Source: Butyrivibrio sp. MC2021 (GTDB lineage Bacteria; Bacillota; Clostridia; Lachnospirales; Lachnospiraceae). Taken from it: 64,000 nucleotides of DNA. Location: assembly GCF_000621605.1 (NCBI RefSeq), contig NZ_JHXX01000006.1, forward strand, positions 124,001 to 188,000. Direction: 5' to 3'. This document shows positions 10,013-20,400 of this stretch, piece by piece. The first letter of the stretch is position 1; each line of letters opens with the position of its first letter. The translations under genes and the position numbers were made by a program. The notes beneath the pieces were generated by a model. That model was not told the DNA's origin. It did no database searches and saw only the letters and a program-made list of their open reading frames with translations.

Positions 10013-10775
10013 TATTAAAAAAGCCTTCGAAAACGGAAAGGCCTTCGTAGCCTTCATCACCTGCGGTGATCCGGACCTTGAGACCACCAAAAAGACAGTT
10101 ATAGAAGCTGCCAACAACGGAGCAGACCTTATCGAGCTGGGAATCCCTTTTTCCGATCCCACAGCTGAGGGTCCTGTTATTCAGGGAGCCAACCTCCGTG
10201 CTCTCACCGGCGGCGTTACAACAGATAAGATCTTTGATTTCGTGGAGGACCTCAGAAAAGAGGTAACCATTCCCCTGGTATTCATGACCTACGCCAACGT
10301 GGTTTATTCCTACGGCTCAGAGAAATTCATGGCCAACTGCCAGAAGGTGGGCATCGACGGAATCATCCTTCCGGACCTTCCCTTCGAGGAAAAAGAGGAG
10401 TTTGATGAAGTCTGCAATAAGTACGGAGTGGACCTGGTGTCACTGATCGCCCCTACCTCAGAGAACAGAATCGCCATGATCGCCAAGGAAGCCAAGGGCT
10501 TTTTGTACATCGTATCAAGTCTTGGCGTAACAGGAACCAGAAGCGAGATCACCACAGACCTGGGCTCCATGGTAAAGATCGTAAAAGAGAACACAGATAT
10601 TCCCTGTGCCATCGGCTTTGGAATCTCAACTCCCGAGCAGGCAGAACGCATCTCCAAGCTTTCTGACGGCGTAATCGTAGGTTCCGCCATCATCAAGATC
10701 CTTGAGAAATACGGAAAAGAAGCTCCAAAATACGTAGGCGAATACGTAAAGAGCATGAAAGAGGCTATAGCATAA
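10005..10775 (+). CDS. trpA: Tryptophan synthase alpha chain
   Basis: 256 residues. ATG 10005 is used because GGGGAGG lies just upstream; the open frame extends 27 bases further without a better start. It cleaves indole-glycerol phosphate to indole and glyceraldehyde phosphate. The catalytic Glu ([12 protein letters not shown]) and Asp ([12 protein letters not shown]) and the phosphate-binding GFGIS and VGSAI loops are present. It is the last gene of the trp operon and is followed by a strong terminator. Confidence 0.97.
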   Translation: MSNIKKAFENGKAFVAFITCGDPDLETTKKTVIEAANNGADLIELGIPFSDPTAEGPVIQGANLRALTGGVTTDKIFDFVEDLRKEVTIPLVFMTYANVVYSYGSEKFMANCQKVGIDGIILPDLPFEEKEEFDEVCNKYGVDLVSLIAPTSENRIAMIAKEAKGFLYIVSSLGVTGTRSEITTDLGSMVKIVKENTDIPCAIGFGISTPEQAERISKLSDGVIVGSAIIKILEKYGKEAPKYVGEYVKSMKEAIA

Positions 10776-10812
10776 ACTTCATATAAATCCTTTTTATCCT
10801 GTTAAATTACTG

Positions 10813-10848
10813 AAAACCCCTGAGAGCACTGAGCTTTCAGGGGTTTTT
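10813..10848. terminator. Bidirectional terminator between trpA and the hydrolase gene
   Basis: The stem AAAACCCCTGA/TCAGGGG is followed by TTTTT on the plus strand. The A run on the left gives a matching T run on the minus strand, so the hairpin can end both the trp operon and the convergent hydrolase transcript. Confidence 0.88.
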
Positions 10849-10864
10849 GGTATTCTTGTCATAT

Positions 10865-11797
10865 TCAGAATGAAATCTTCATAAGGAAGCTGGCAACCTT
10901 GTTCCAGTAATTGGTGGGATCCTTGACCACGCCCTCGATATGTCCGGCCCCAAGGATCATACAGAACTGCTTGGGGCAGTTAGCTGCTTCATAGAGCCTT
11001 GAGCACATGTGAGGATCGATAAAGGTATCGTTGTCACCGTGCATGAAAAGCGTCGGGGTCTTACTTATCTGAACCGCATCAATGGGGCGAACCCTGTTGA
11101 TGTCATAGCCTGCACGAAGAAGGATCAGCAGTCTTGCCAGGCCCAGTGCGATGGGAACAGGAACGAAGGAGCCCTTGAAGCTCTTGTAGGTATCGGCAAA
11201 CTGCTCACGAAGTACAGAGTAGGCACTGTCTGCGATGGCACCCTTCACATTCTCGGGAAGGGACTCCCCTGTAGTCATCAGGGTTGTGGCAGCACCCATG
11301 CTCATGCCGTGAAGAATGATCTTGGCCTCGGGATCTCTTTTGATGATCCAGTAGATCCACTCCAGGATATCAAGCCTGTCGTCGTAGCCATAGCCGATAT
11401 ACTTGCCCTCGCTCTTACCGAAGCCTCTAAGGTCAGGAAGCAGGCAGTTGATACCCTTTTCAAGATAGTGCTCTGCGTAAACGCCGTTGGCCTCGTGGTT
11501 ATCCCAGATTCCGTGGATAAGTATCACATATCTGTGGCTCTCATCCTTGGCGGGAATGTAGGAAGCATGGAGCTTGAGCTGATCAATGCTGTCAATGTAC
11601 ATGTCCTGTCTGCGCTCGTGATTTCTGACAAAGCGGCGGCCCTTGGTGATCTCAGGGGCTAAATCCCTTACGTCGTCTTCATCTGTGTGCTGCTTGGGAA
11701 CAGCAGAGATCTGGTATATGTAATTTCCGAAGGCATATGCTCCGCCAAAAAGGGCGGTAAAAATGCCAAGTCCTAAAATTGTATTTTTCTTACTCAT
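10865..11797 (-). CDS. Membrane-anchored alpha/beta hydrolase
   Basis: 310 residues. Start ATG 11797 has AGGAGT upstream. The first 30 residues (MSKKNTILGLGIFTALFGGA) form a signal anchor, so the catalytic domain probably lies outside the cell. The alpha/beta hydrolase core shows VILIHGIWDNH, the nucleophile elbow HGMSMGAAT, an acidic residue in MHGDNDTFID and the catalytic His in GAGHIEG. The layout resembles B. subtilis YqkD-like hydrolases. The substrate is unknown. It is a single gene between the trp terminator and the divergent BspA-like gene. Confidence 0.8.
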   Translation of the reverse strand: MSKKNTILGLGIFTALFGGAYAFGNYIYQISAVPKQHTDEDDVRDLAPEITKGRRFVRNHERRQDMYIDSIDQLKLHASYIPAKDESHRYVILIHGIWDNHEANGVYAEHYLEKGINCLLPDLRGFGKSEGKYIGYGYDDRLDILEWIYWIIKRDPEAKIILHGMSMGAATTLMTTGESLPENVKGAIADSAYSVLREQFADTYKSFKGSFVPVPIALGLARLLILLRAGYDINRVRPIDAVQISKTPTLFMHGDNDTFIDPHMCSRLYEAANCPKQFCMILGAGHIEGVVKDPTNYWNKVASFLMKISF

Positions 11798-11964
11798 TGT
11801 TACTCCTATTTCAAAGCATTTGACATATATCATATGATACCATCTTTTGGGAATAATATCGCATACTTTAGAATATTATTATTTTTCTTTTAAAATGATG
11901 ACATTTATGTTATAAATTATAGCAACTATAAAGAAAACGCGTTTTTTTTTTGGGAGTCAAAGGT

Positions 11965-14900
11965 ATGAGAAAAGGTTTTATCAGACTGGCTTCGGGGGTG
12001 GCCGGTTCAATTCTTATGTTCAACGCTGTCTTTTCGGCCACAGCCGGGGCGGCATCTTACGATTCTTATGAGGAATCACTTTTCACGGAAGAATCAACAA
12101 CAGAGGAGATAGTGCTTGAGCCTGAAGAGGGCTCAGAGGAGAGCTCATCAGAATATTCAGAGGATGAGATTCTCATTCAGGAGGAAGAAGTGGTTGAAGA
12201 GGAGATTCCTGAAGAAGAAATCCTTCTTTCCGAGGAAGCTTCAGACACAGCATCTGAGGCTGTTTCCGAGGATTCTGATGAAGAAACAGCCGGGTTCACT
12301 GAGGACTATACAGGCCAGACCAGCGGCAAATGCGGTGACAACGCCACCTGGAGCTATAACAAGACCAAGGGTGTTCTTACCATAGGCGGTAGCGGAGCTA
12401 TGTGGGACTATAAAGAAGGCTACTTTAGAAATACTGAAATTGTTGATAAGAGCTCAGCTCCATGGTTTCAATATTATAAAAGCATAAAAGATGTTGTAAT
12501 TTCAGATGATATTACCCATATTGGAGCAGCTGCATTTGTTGGAATTAAACGTAGTGGTTCAGAAAAATTCAAATTACCATCAAAGCTTTCCAGTGTAGGC
12601 AAATTTGCTTTTGCCGATTTTGACGTTGGAGGTAAGGAGTTTGTAATTCCGGGTTCATTAAAAAAGGTAAGTGATTATGCCTTTTCTCAAATGCGATGTA
12701 CTTTCGCACCACTGGTATTTTCAGAAGGTATAGAAGAAATCGGAACAGGGGCTTTTTACCGTGCAAATGTGGGATCGGTTACCTGGCCTAATACAATAAC
12801 TACTTTCGGAGAGAAGGCTTTTTGCAAGTTTTCGTATATTAGTAATTTTGTTATCCCTGCCAGTGTTAAAACCATAAAAAGTATGGGATGTGCCGAACTT
12901 ACTCCGGCCAAGACAGTGACATTTGAGGGTGACCTGCCAAAGCTTGGAGAAGGTGCTTTTGCCGATGATATAGTGATTGTATATTATGACGGAAAGAACT
13001 CAACCTTTAGTGAAACTAACAGGAAAAACGCTTCCAAACACTTTAAGGAAGTAACCTGGGTGGATAAAAATGCTAAAGTTTCTAATAAAGCCGGAGATAA
13101 TATCACCTGGAAAATGAACAAAGGTACCCTTACATTTGAGGGATACGGCGATATGTATAACTATTCACCTTCAAACCTGCCGGAATGGTATAGGTATGGA
13201 GAAGATATAATATTTCTTGTGCTGGATTCCAGAATCACCAGCATAGGAGATTATGCATTTTACAATTTTAATCCTCTTCAATCGGTCAATAAAACTACAA
13301 ATCCTCTGGTATTTCCTAAAAAGCTCAGCAGGATTGGAAAATATGCCTTTGCCAACACAACCATTTTAAACTGCAAGTTTCCCGGGAAAGTTACCAGAAT
13401 AGAAGAATATGCTTTTTATAATTCAGATATTACCTGTGAAGGAGAGTTCCCAAAGGGCGTTAAATATATAGGTGATTATGGATTTTATACTTCTAAATAC
13501 GGTTGGTCATTCAAGAGTATCAAGCTGGACAGCCTAGAGTATCTGGGAGAACACGGATTATGCGGAAGTGAAAATACCCCAATTGATCTGAAGCTTCCTT
13601 CAACTCTTACATATATTGGTGACAATGCATTCGGCGGATGTAAGAGTATGGATGGAAAGCTGGTTCTGCCTGATAAACTTACCTATCTTGGAGAGTATTC
13701 TTTTTATAATGTCAGTAACCTCAACACATCAGTAACAATTCCTTCAGGAGTTAAGGATTTTAATTCGAGAGTATTTGAAAATACTGATGTCAAAGAAATC
13801 ATCTTAAGTGAAGGCACTAGGAATTTTGCGGCTGATGCTATATACGATATGCCCAAGCTTGAAAAGATAACCTTTGCAGGGGATTATCCTGAACTGGACA
13901 ACTACTTTTTTAAAAATGCGTCCACTAAGATGAAGGTCTATTACTCATTCGACGGAAAGGGCTGGTCTGACGCCATCGACAACCTTACTTATGATGAGGA
14001 ACTGGTAAGCTTCGTGCCCTACGGAAACAATAAGACCACAGTAACCTTTGTAGATCTCAGTGGAAAAACTGTGGCAACCAAGGAAGTGTCCGTGGGAGAT
14101 AAAGTATCTGCGCCAAGCATAAGTCTTAAGAACGGCCAGGAGCTTGGAGGCTGGTATACCGCTAAAGATGAACAGTTCAGCGGAACCAAGTGGAACTTTG
14201 CGAATCCTGTAAGGGGAAAAATGACCCTTTATGCAGGTCTTAAATATGAAGGCTACAAGATCATTTTCAAAACAAACGGCGGAAGCAAAGTAGCACAGCA
14301 GATAGTTGATGAAAGCGGAAAAGCCACTGTAAAAAAGCCGGAGAAGCCAACAAAAAAAGGCTACAGATTTATCCTTTGGTGCTCCGACAGAAATCTTACC
14401 AAGACATATAATTTTTCAGATTATGTCACACAGGATATGGTTTTATACGCTTATTGGGCAGAGTTTAGACCACAAGTGACCTATGTTCTTTCTGAATTCG
14501 AGGTTTCATTTACATCATCTCCACGGTTTACCTCGATTTATCTTAATGGCTGGAAATTTTTACAAGAGGAGAGTCGGGTAGCTATTTATGAAAATACCGG
14601 TTATTACAAATTCCTGGGCTGGTATTTTGATAAAGCATACACTAAAAAGGTTTCTGAGGATTTTGTTCCCAAGGAAGATATTACAGTATATGCAAAATGG
14701 GAATACAAATATCTGAAAGTGACTATTGATAGCAAGGATGGAACAACTCCCAAGGTTGATAAGATCCATTATGGTGAAAGGTACTTAAAACCGGAGCAGA
14801 AGCAGCGTGCGGGATATACATTTGATAACTGGTATTATGATAATAATGGCAGGGAACAGGTATACAGCAGTCAATTTCTTACAAAAGATACGACAATCTA

Positions 14901-17205
14901 TGCTAAATGGAATCCGGGCAAGGTAAAGATAGATTATATAATTCCGATTACCCAGTATAATCAGAATTACACTTTCAGCAGATCTCAGCTTGTAGGAACA
15001 GAGTTTAACACAGACGATGACAATTTTAATAAGTATTATGGATACAGCCTTATATTTGAGGGCTGGTATTTTGACAAAGACTTCAAAAAGCCTGTTCCCG
15101 CGGGATATATAGTTGAGGGTGACTTAACTGTTTACGGAAAAGTCCTTATGAAAACCTTTACGGTAAAGATCGATCCCAATAACGGAACCGATAAGCCTTA
15201 TGAGGTTCAGGTAGAATACGGAAAGTCCTACCAGCCTGACATCCCGGCGAAAACAGGATATGAATTTGCCGGATGGAAGTACACCTTCAGCGATGGCAGG
15301 ACCGGAACAGGTTCTTCCATAAGTAATGTAACCTCAGACGTATCTGCTGTTGCTCAGTGGAAAAAAGCTGCATCATCAGAAGATGTGGTAATTAAGGGCG
15401 TTGAGGATATGGAATATACCGGAAGCCCTGTGACACTGCCGAGATTCAAGATTATGCAAGGCAGCATCATGTTGAACCCTGATAAGTGCTATACACTAAA
15501 GTACAGCAATAACGTAAAAGTCGGCACAGCTACCGGGACCGTGACCTTCAAGGGAGACTATCACGGCACCAGAACCTTTACCTTTGAGATCAGGAAAGCA
15601 AATGTTAAAAAGGCTTATTCTTCCGGAAAACTTAAGGTTCAGGGAGCAGATACTCTTTTTGCATATAATCAGAAAGAGCAGAAGGCCAAGCCGGTACTGA
15701 CCTTTGTAAAGGGCAACGGAAAGACACTTAAACTCAAGGAAAACAAGGATTACACCCTTGAGTACAAGGGAATAACCCAGGAGAACGGAAAGGCAAGAAC
15801 TCCTTTTAAGGATCCGGGAAAAGATACCCTTATCATAAAGGGAATCGGAAACTTCGAAGGACAGCTTGAATTTACCCAGAGAATTACTGCCGACAAGCCT
15901 GTTACAAAGCTCAGTATCTCAGGGGTAAGCAAGTCTTACACCTATACCGGAAAGGCCATCTGTCCTGAGTTTACTGTTAAGGACGGAAAGACAGTTGTGG
16001 GCAGCTTCAAGGATGGAAAATTCGTCAGCGACAGCCTCAGCTATAAGTACACCAACAACACAGAGCCCGGAACCGCTACTATTGCTATAACTGCTAAAGA
16101 AGGTAAGGGCTACGACGGAACATTAGTTATCAGCTTTGAAATTAAGGCAATAAGCATTGCCAAGGCCAGAGTGGAAGGCATTGAAAACAAGGTCTTCTGC
16201 GGAGAATACGCTGATCAGGAGAATATCAGGGTTTACCTTAAGTCCTCCGATGAGCCTCTCTACGGTGTGGAGCAGGAGGCTTATTCCAATATGAGCTCCG
16301 AGCAGAAAAAGAAGGTGAATTATTACTATGTCTGCAAGGATCATTTCTATGCAGGCACAGCAAAGGTTGTGATCAGAGGCGTTAACGGATATGAGGGAAA
16401 AATTACCAAGACCTTTAAAGTAGAGCGCTGCGACCTGGCATCAGATGAATGTAAAGCTGTTCTGACATGTGCTCAGGAGGCAAGGTATGCCAAGAAGGGC
16501 AGCAGACCTTCCGTAACCGTGACCGCCTTAGGAGAAAAACTGTATTCGTCCGAATACACAGTTAAATACAAAAACAACAAAAAGGTTGGTGAAACCGCCA
16601 CAGTAACAGTCAAGGGAAAAGGAAATTACAAGGGCACTCTGAGTAAGGAATTCAAGGTCGTAAAGGCTGATATTTCCAAGTGCAAAGTAAAGGCCAAGGA
16701 CGTAGCCTTCAAGGATAAGGCCGGTAATTTCGTAACCACCTTTACAGTTTATGACTCCGATGGCGTAAAACTCAAAGCCGGCACAGACTATGACAAAAAT
16801 GTTGTATATAAGAAGGGCGGAACAGCACTCAATTCCAAGGAAGATAAAGTATCCGTCGGAACTTATATGGCAATAGAGATCACCGGCAAAGGTAACTATG
16901 AAGGAAAAGTGCAGGGACGATACACCGTTAAGAGCGATCTTAAGTCCGGTAAGAAAAAGGACATCAGTAAGGTAAAGTTCACTGTAAAGGATTATTACTA
17001 CACAGGTGACAATATTAATCCAAATGAGTATGACATAGTTGCCAGGGACGGTAAAAAGAATCTGGTTTTCAATCAGGATTACTACATCTTAAGATATGAA
17101 AACAACAAGCATGTGGGAACCGGAACCATAATAATTGAGGGCACCGGAAACTATACCGGAACAACAACTGTCAAATTTAAGATAAAACCCAGAGAAATAG
17201 AATAA
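11965..17205 (+). CDS. Giant BspA-like leucine-rich-repeat secreted protein with InlB B-repeats
   Basis: 1746 residues from ATG 11965, chosen for GGGAG 8 bases upstream. A signal peptide (residues 1-30) is followed by a Glu/Ser-rich linker to about 110. Residues 110-685 are BspA-type LRR repeats (IGDYAFYNF, IGKYAFANT, PSTLTYIGDNAFGGC). Residues 690-1130 hold several Listeria-Bacteroides (InlB B-type) repeats marked by GGWYTAKD, GWYFDKAYTKKV and TVYAKW. The rest is about seven beta-sandwich repeats of about 90 residues with KYSNNVKVGTATGTVTFKG-like cores. There is no LPXTG motif, wall-binding repeat or C-terminal membrane helix, so the anchoring is unclear. It is likely an adhesin or surface-binding protein. 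Confidence 0.85.
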   Translation: MRKGFIRLASGVAGSILMFNAVFSATAGAASYDSYEESLFTEESTTEEIVLEPEEGSEESSSEYSEDEILIQEEEVVEEEIPEEEILLSEEASDTASEAVSEDSDEETAGFTEDYTGQTSGKCGDNATWSYNKTKGVLTIGGSGAMWDYKEGYFRNTEIVDKSSAPWFQYYKSIKDVVISDDITHIGAAAFVGIKRSGSEKFKLPSKLSSVGKFAFADFDVGGKEFVIPGSLKKVSDYAFSQMRCTFAPLVFSEGIEEIGTGAFYRANVGSVTWPNTITTFGEKAFCKFSYISNFVIPASVKTIKSMGCAELTPAKTVTFEGDLPKLGEGAFADDIVIVYYDGKNSTFSETNRKNASKHFKEVTWVDKNAKVSNKAGDNITWKMNKGTLTFEGYGDMYNYSPSNLPEWYRYGEDIIFLVLDSRITSIGDYAFYNFNPLQSVNKTTNPLVFPKKLSRIGKYAFANTTILNCKFPGKVTRIEEYAFYNSDITCEGEFPKGVKYIGDYGFYTSKYGWSFKSIKLDSLEYLGEHGLCGSENTPIDLKLPSTLTYIGDNAFGGCKSMDGKLVLPDKLTYLGEYSFYNVSNLNTSVTIPSGVKDFNSRVFENTDVKEIILSEGTRNFAADAIYDMPKLEKITFAGDYPELDNYFFKNASTKMKVYYSFDGKGWSDAIDNLTYDEELVSFVPYGNNKTTVTFVDLSGKTVATKEVSVGDKVSAPSISLKNGQELGGWYTAKDEQFSGTKWNFANPVRGKMTLYAGLKYEGYKIIFKTNGGSKVAQQIVDESGKATVKKPEKPTKKGYRFILWCSDRNLTKTYNFSDYVTQDMVLYAYWAEFRPQVTYVLSEFEVSFTSSPRFTSIYLNGWKFLQEESRVAIYENTGYYKFLGWYFDKAYTKKVSEDFVPKEDITVYAKWEYKYLKVTIDSKDGTTPKVDKIHYGERYLKPEQKQRAGYTFDNWYYDNNGREQVYSSQFLTKDTTIYAKWNPGKVKIDYIIPITQYNQNYTFSRSQLVGTEFNTDDDNFNKYYGYSLIFEGWYFDKDFKKPVPAGYIVEGDLTVYGKVLMKTFTVKIDPNNGTDKPYEVQVEYGKSYQPDIPAKTGYEFAGWKYTFSDGRTGTGSSISNVTSDVSAVAQWKKAASSEDVVIKGVEDMEYTGSPVTLPRFKIMQGSIMLNPDKCYTLKYSNNVKVGTATGTVTFKGDYHGTRTFTFEIRKANVKKAYSSGKLKVQGADTLFAYNQKEQKAKPVLTFVKGNGKTLKLKENKDYTLEYKGITQENGKARTPFKDPGKDTLIIKGIGNFEGQLEFTQRITADKPVTKLSISGVSKSYTYTGKAICPEFTVKDGKTVVGSFKDGKFVSDSLSYKYTNNTEPGTATIAITAKEGKGYDGTLVISFEIKAISIAKARVEGIENKVFCGEYADQENIRVYLKSSDEPLYGVEQEAYSNMSSEQKKKVNYYYVCKDHFYAGTAKVVIRGVNGYEGKITKTFKVERCDLASDECKAVLTCAQEARYAKKGSRPSVTVTALGEKLYSSEYTVKYKNNKKVGETATVTVKGKGNYKGTLSKEFKVVKADISKCKVKAKDVAFKDKAGNFVTTFTVYDSDGVKLKAGTDYDKNVVYKKGGTALNSKEDKVSVGTYMAIEITGKGNYEGKVQGRYTVKSDLKSGKKKDISKVKFTVKDYYYTGDNINPNEYDIVARDGKKNLVFNQDYYILRYENNKHVGTGTIIIEGTGNYTGTTTVKFKIKPREIE

Positions 17206-17212
17206 TAAAGAA

Positions 17213-17256
17213 GCGCCATTCACCGCGGTTTATAACGCCCGGTGGGTGGCGTTTTC
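17213..17256 (+). terminator. Terminator after the BspA-like gene
   Basis: GCGCCATTCACCG pairs with CGGTGGGTGGCG (two G-T pairs), followed by TTTTC. Confidence 0.8.
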
Positions 17257-17407
17257 TATTTTGCAAAAACATGGCAAAAAATGACGATAAAATAGCATAT
17301 TCTGAGAAGCAATATGTGCGAAAATGCTAAATAATCAGAATAAGGAATTGTGCGTTAGGGGATAAATGCACAAGTGTAAAAATTTCTATAGGAGGGAAAG
17401 GAAAACT

Positions 17408-20400
17408 ATGCACAAAAAGTTTTTGGGGATGTTGTCCCTGGCAATGGCGGGCGTTCTTGTAGCAGGCTCACTTGCACCTGCAAACCTGGCATTTGCAGCG
17501 GACGAAGAATTGTCACTTACTGATGTTGCCGAAGAGGAAGCAGTTTTGCTGGAATCAGACGGTGACGAGGACTGGAACGAGGGCAGTGAGGAGCCCGGTG
17601 AACAGCCCATTGATAACCCGGAGGAGCCTGTTCCGGCTGAGGAGAGCACTCTTAAGTTTGTAAACAGATGGAACAGCAATGATACTTGCGGAAACAAGAT
17701 CACATTCGCTGGCCAGTATCAGGAATTTGTTTATGAGTTCCCTGAGGGATTCGAGACTGCTGTCTGCAATACAATAGTAGTTAAAGTTGCGGATCAGGGT
17801 AATAACGTTTGCTTCAAGCTGTATGATTCAGGCATGAACGAGATGCAGGCCAACTACAGCAACAGCGGAAGCACAGAATATGAAGTAGTACCTAAATATG
17901 ACGGTGATGTTAAATATCTTGGCGTTATGTCAATGGCATCAGGTGAGGAGAATTATCCTTACAGCATCACAATTAAAGAGATCAATCCGGATTTAACCGC
18001 AACAGGCGGCGAAGAGGAGACCATTACCTATGGTCCTGAGAGCATGAAGTTCAGCCAGAAATGGAGCGGCGCTGAGGTTGAGAAGAATACTCTTACCTTT
18101 GTTGAGACCTGGGATGAGTACTGGTTCCACCTTAACAGAAAGTTCGATGCTGAGAAGATCAAGTCCATCACAGTAAAGACCAGTGGTCAGACAGCATCTC
18201 TTGCATTCAAGATCTATGATGATGCAGGAAAAGAGCTTCAGGCATTCTACGGCAAGAATAACAGCAACGAGTATGTAATCTATCCTTCAGCAACAGGAAC
18301 TGTTACAGACTTTGCTTTCATGGCCGGAGATGACAACAAGTCATTCCCTGTAGAAGCTACCATCGAGAGCGTAGTTTTTGTAGAGGATACAGCTGTTGAA
18401 GAGCCTTCAGACAACGAAGTTGAATATGACATAGTTAACCTGCGCGATGAAGTTGCCAAGATCATGGGCGACGATTTCATCATCGGTACAGCTATCAGCT
18501 ACATGGAGTTCGCTGATGCCAAGGAGATGGCTCTTGTAACCAAGCACTTCAACGGATGCACACTTGGTAACGAGCTTAAGCCTGACTCAATGATCGTTAA
18601 GGATGTAAACAAGGTTAAGAGCTATGAGCTCAACGGCGAAGAGGTTCTTTTCCCTGAACTTAACTTCGAGACTCCTGAGAGATACCTTGATTTCTTCCTT
18701 GATTGGAACAACGAGCACCCTGATAAGTTCATCAAGATCAGAGGCCACGTACTTGTATGGCACTCACAGACTCCTGAGCTTATCTTCCACGAGGACTTCG
18801 ATACAAACAAGCCTTATGTAACACCTGACGTTATGAACAAGCGTCTCGAGGTTTACATCAGAGAGGTTGCTAACCACTTCACAGCTCCTGACAGCAAGTA
18901 CAAAGATCTGTTCTACGGCTGGGATGTAGTTAACGAGGCAGTCAGCGATGGCACAGGCACATACAGAAACGGCAACGAGAACTCATCATGGTGGAGAGTA
19001 TACAACAGCCCTGAGTTCATCCAGAACGCATTCGTATATGCTAACAAGTACTATCCTGCAAACATCTCTCTTTTCTACAACGATTACAACGATACCATGA
19101 CAAACAAGGTTAACGGTATCTGCAAGCTCCTTGAGGATGTTAAGGCAACACCCGGAGCAAGAATCGATGGTTTCGGAATGCAGGCTCACTACCAGATCGC
19201 TAACAACGATCCTTCAATGGAAGCCTTCAGAACAGCAGCTAAGAGATATGCAGCAATCGTTGATCAGGTTCAGGTAACAGAGCTTGACTTCAAGGGCAGC
19301 AGAAATTCAACAGACGAGAGACTTGCAAAGAGATATAAAGATCTCTATGACACAATCAGAAGACTTAAGGATGAAGGCGTTAACATCACAGGTATGACAA
19401 TCTGGGGTGTAGTAGATAAGCACTCTTGGCTTCAGACAGCTAACTCAGCAGGTGGCGGTGCTTCAGGAAACGCAAGACAGTATCCACTTCTTTTCGATGA
19501 TCACTACAAGGCTAAGAATGCATTCTATGCTATCGCAAATCCCGGCGAGCTTATGCCTGAGGTTAGAAACGTAACACTTCTTCAGCTCCAGGGCGATGAC
19601 TTCGATGCAGGTCAGAGCTATGATTTCAAAACAGACGCAGGCGTAGTAAGCTTCGTTCCTATGTGGGAAGAGGGCGGCCTTGCAGTTAGGGTTGAAGTAG
19701 AAGATACAACTGTAGACGATACAGATAAGATCACTCTTTATGCAACAGACGGATCCATCAAGAAGACTGTTGTAGAGAGATCAGCAGCAACCGTTACCAA
19801 CTTGGGATACGCTGCAGTTCTTAAGCTTGCAGTAGATAATGATAAGCTTGCTGCTAACCAGGTTAAGCTTGACGTAGTAGTAACAGACGGTGAGAAGGAC
19901 TTCGCATTCGGCGATACACAGCTCAAGCAGGGCGAGAGAAGTGATTACTACGCTGAGACAGTTATCAAGCCTCTTCTTGCAGTAAAGAACGGAACAGTAA
20001 AGGTTGATGCACAGGAGCTTGACGCAGCTTGGGAAAAGGCAACTCCTTTCGTAGTAGCTATCAACGGCGGCGCACAGGCAACAGCAACAGCTAAGGCCCT
20101 CTGGGATGAGGAAAACCTCTATGTTCTTGCAGAGGTTCAGGATTCACTCCTTAACAAGGATGCTTCAGATGCTTGGGAGCAGGATTCAGTAGAAATCTTC
20201 GTAGACGAGAACAATGCTAAGGCTTCTTCCTATGAAGAGGACGACAAGCAGTACAGAATCAGCTATGTAAATGAGCTCAGCTTCAACGGCACAAAGTGCG
20301 TAGCAGAGAACATTGATTCAGATGTATTTGTAACAGATGACGGCTACAGAGTAGTAGCAGCACTTAAGTGGACAGACATCGCACCTGCAGCAGGATCTAA

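Noticed and set aside
11009..11662. A 217-codon open frame on the plus strand opposite the alpha/beta hydrolase
   Set aside because: It is antisense to a gene with clear catalytic motifs, has no domain, and no ribosome site was seen.
11950..11964. TTG 11950 as start of the BspA-like protein
   Set aside because: It precedes the ribosome site GGGAG, which serves ATG 11965.
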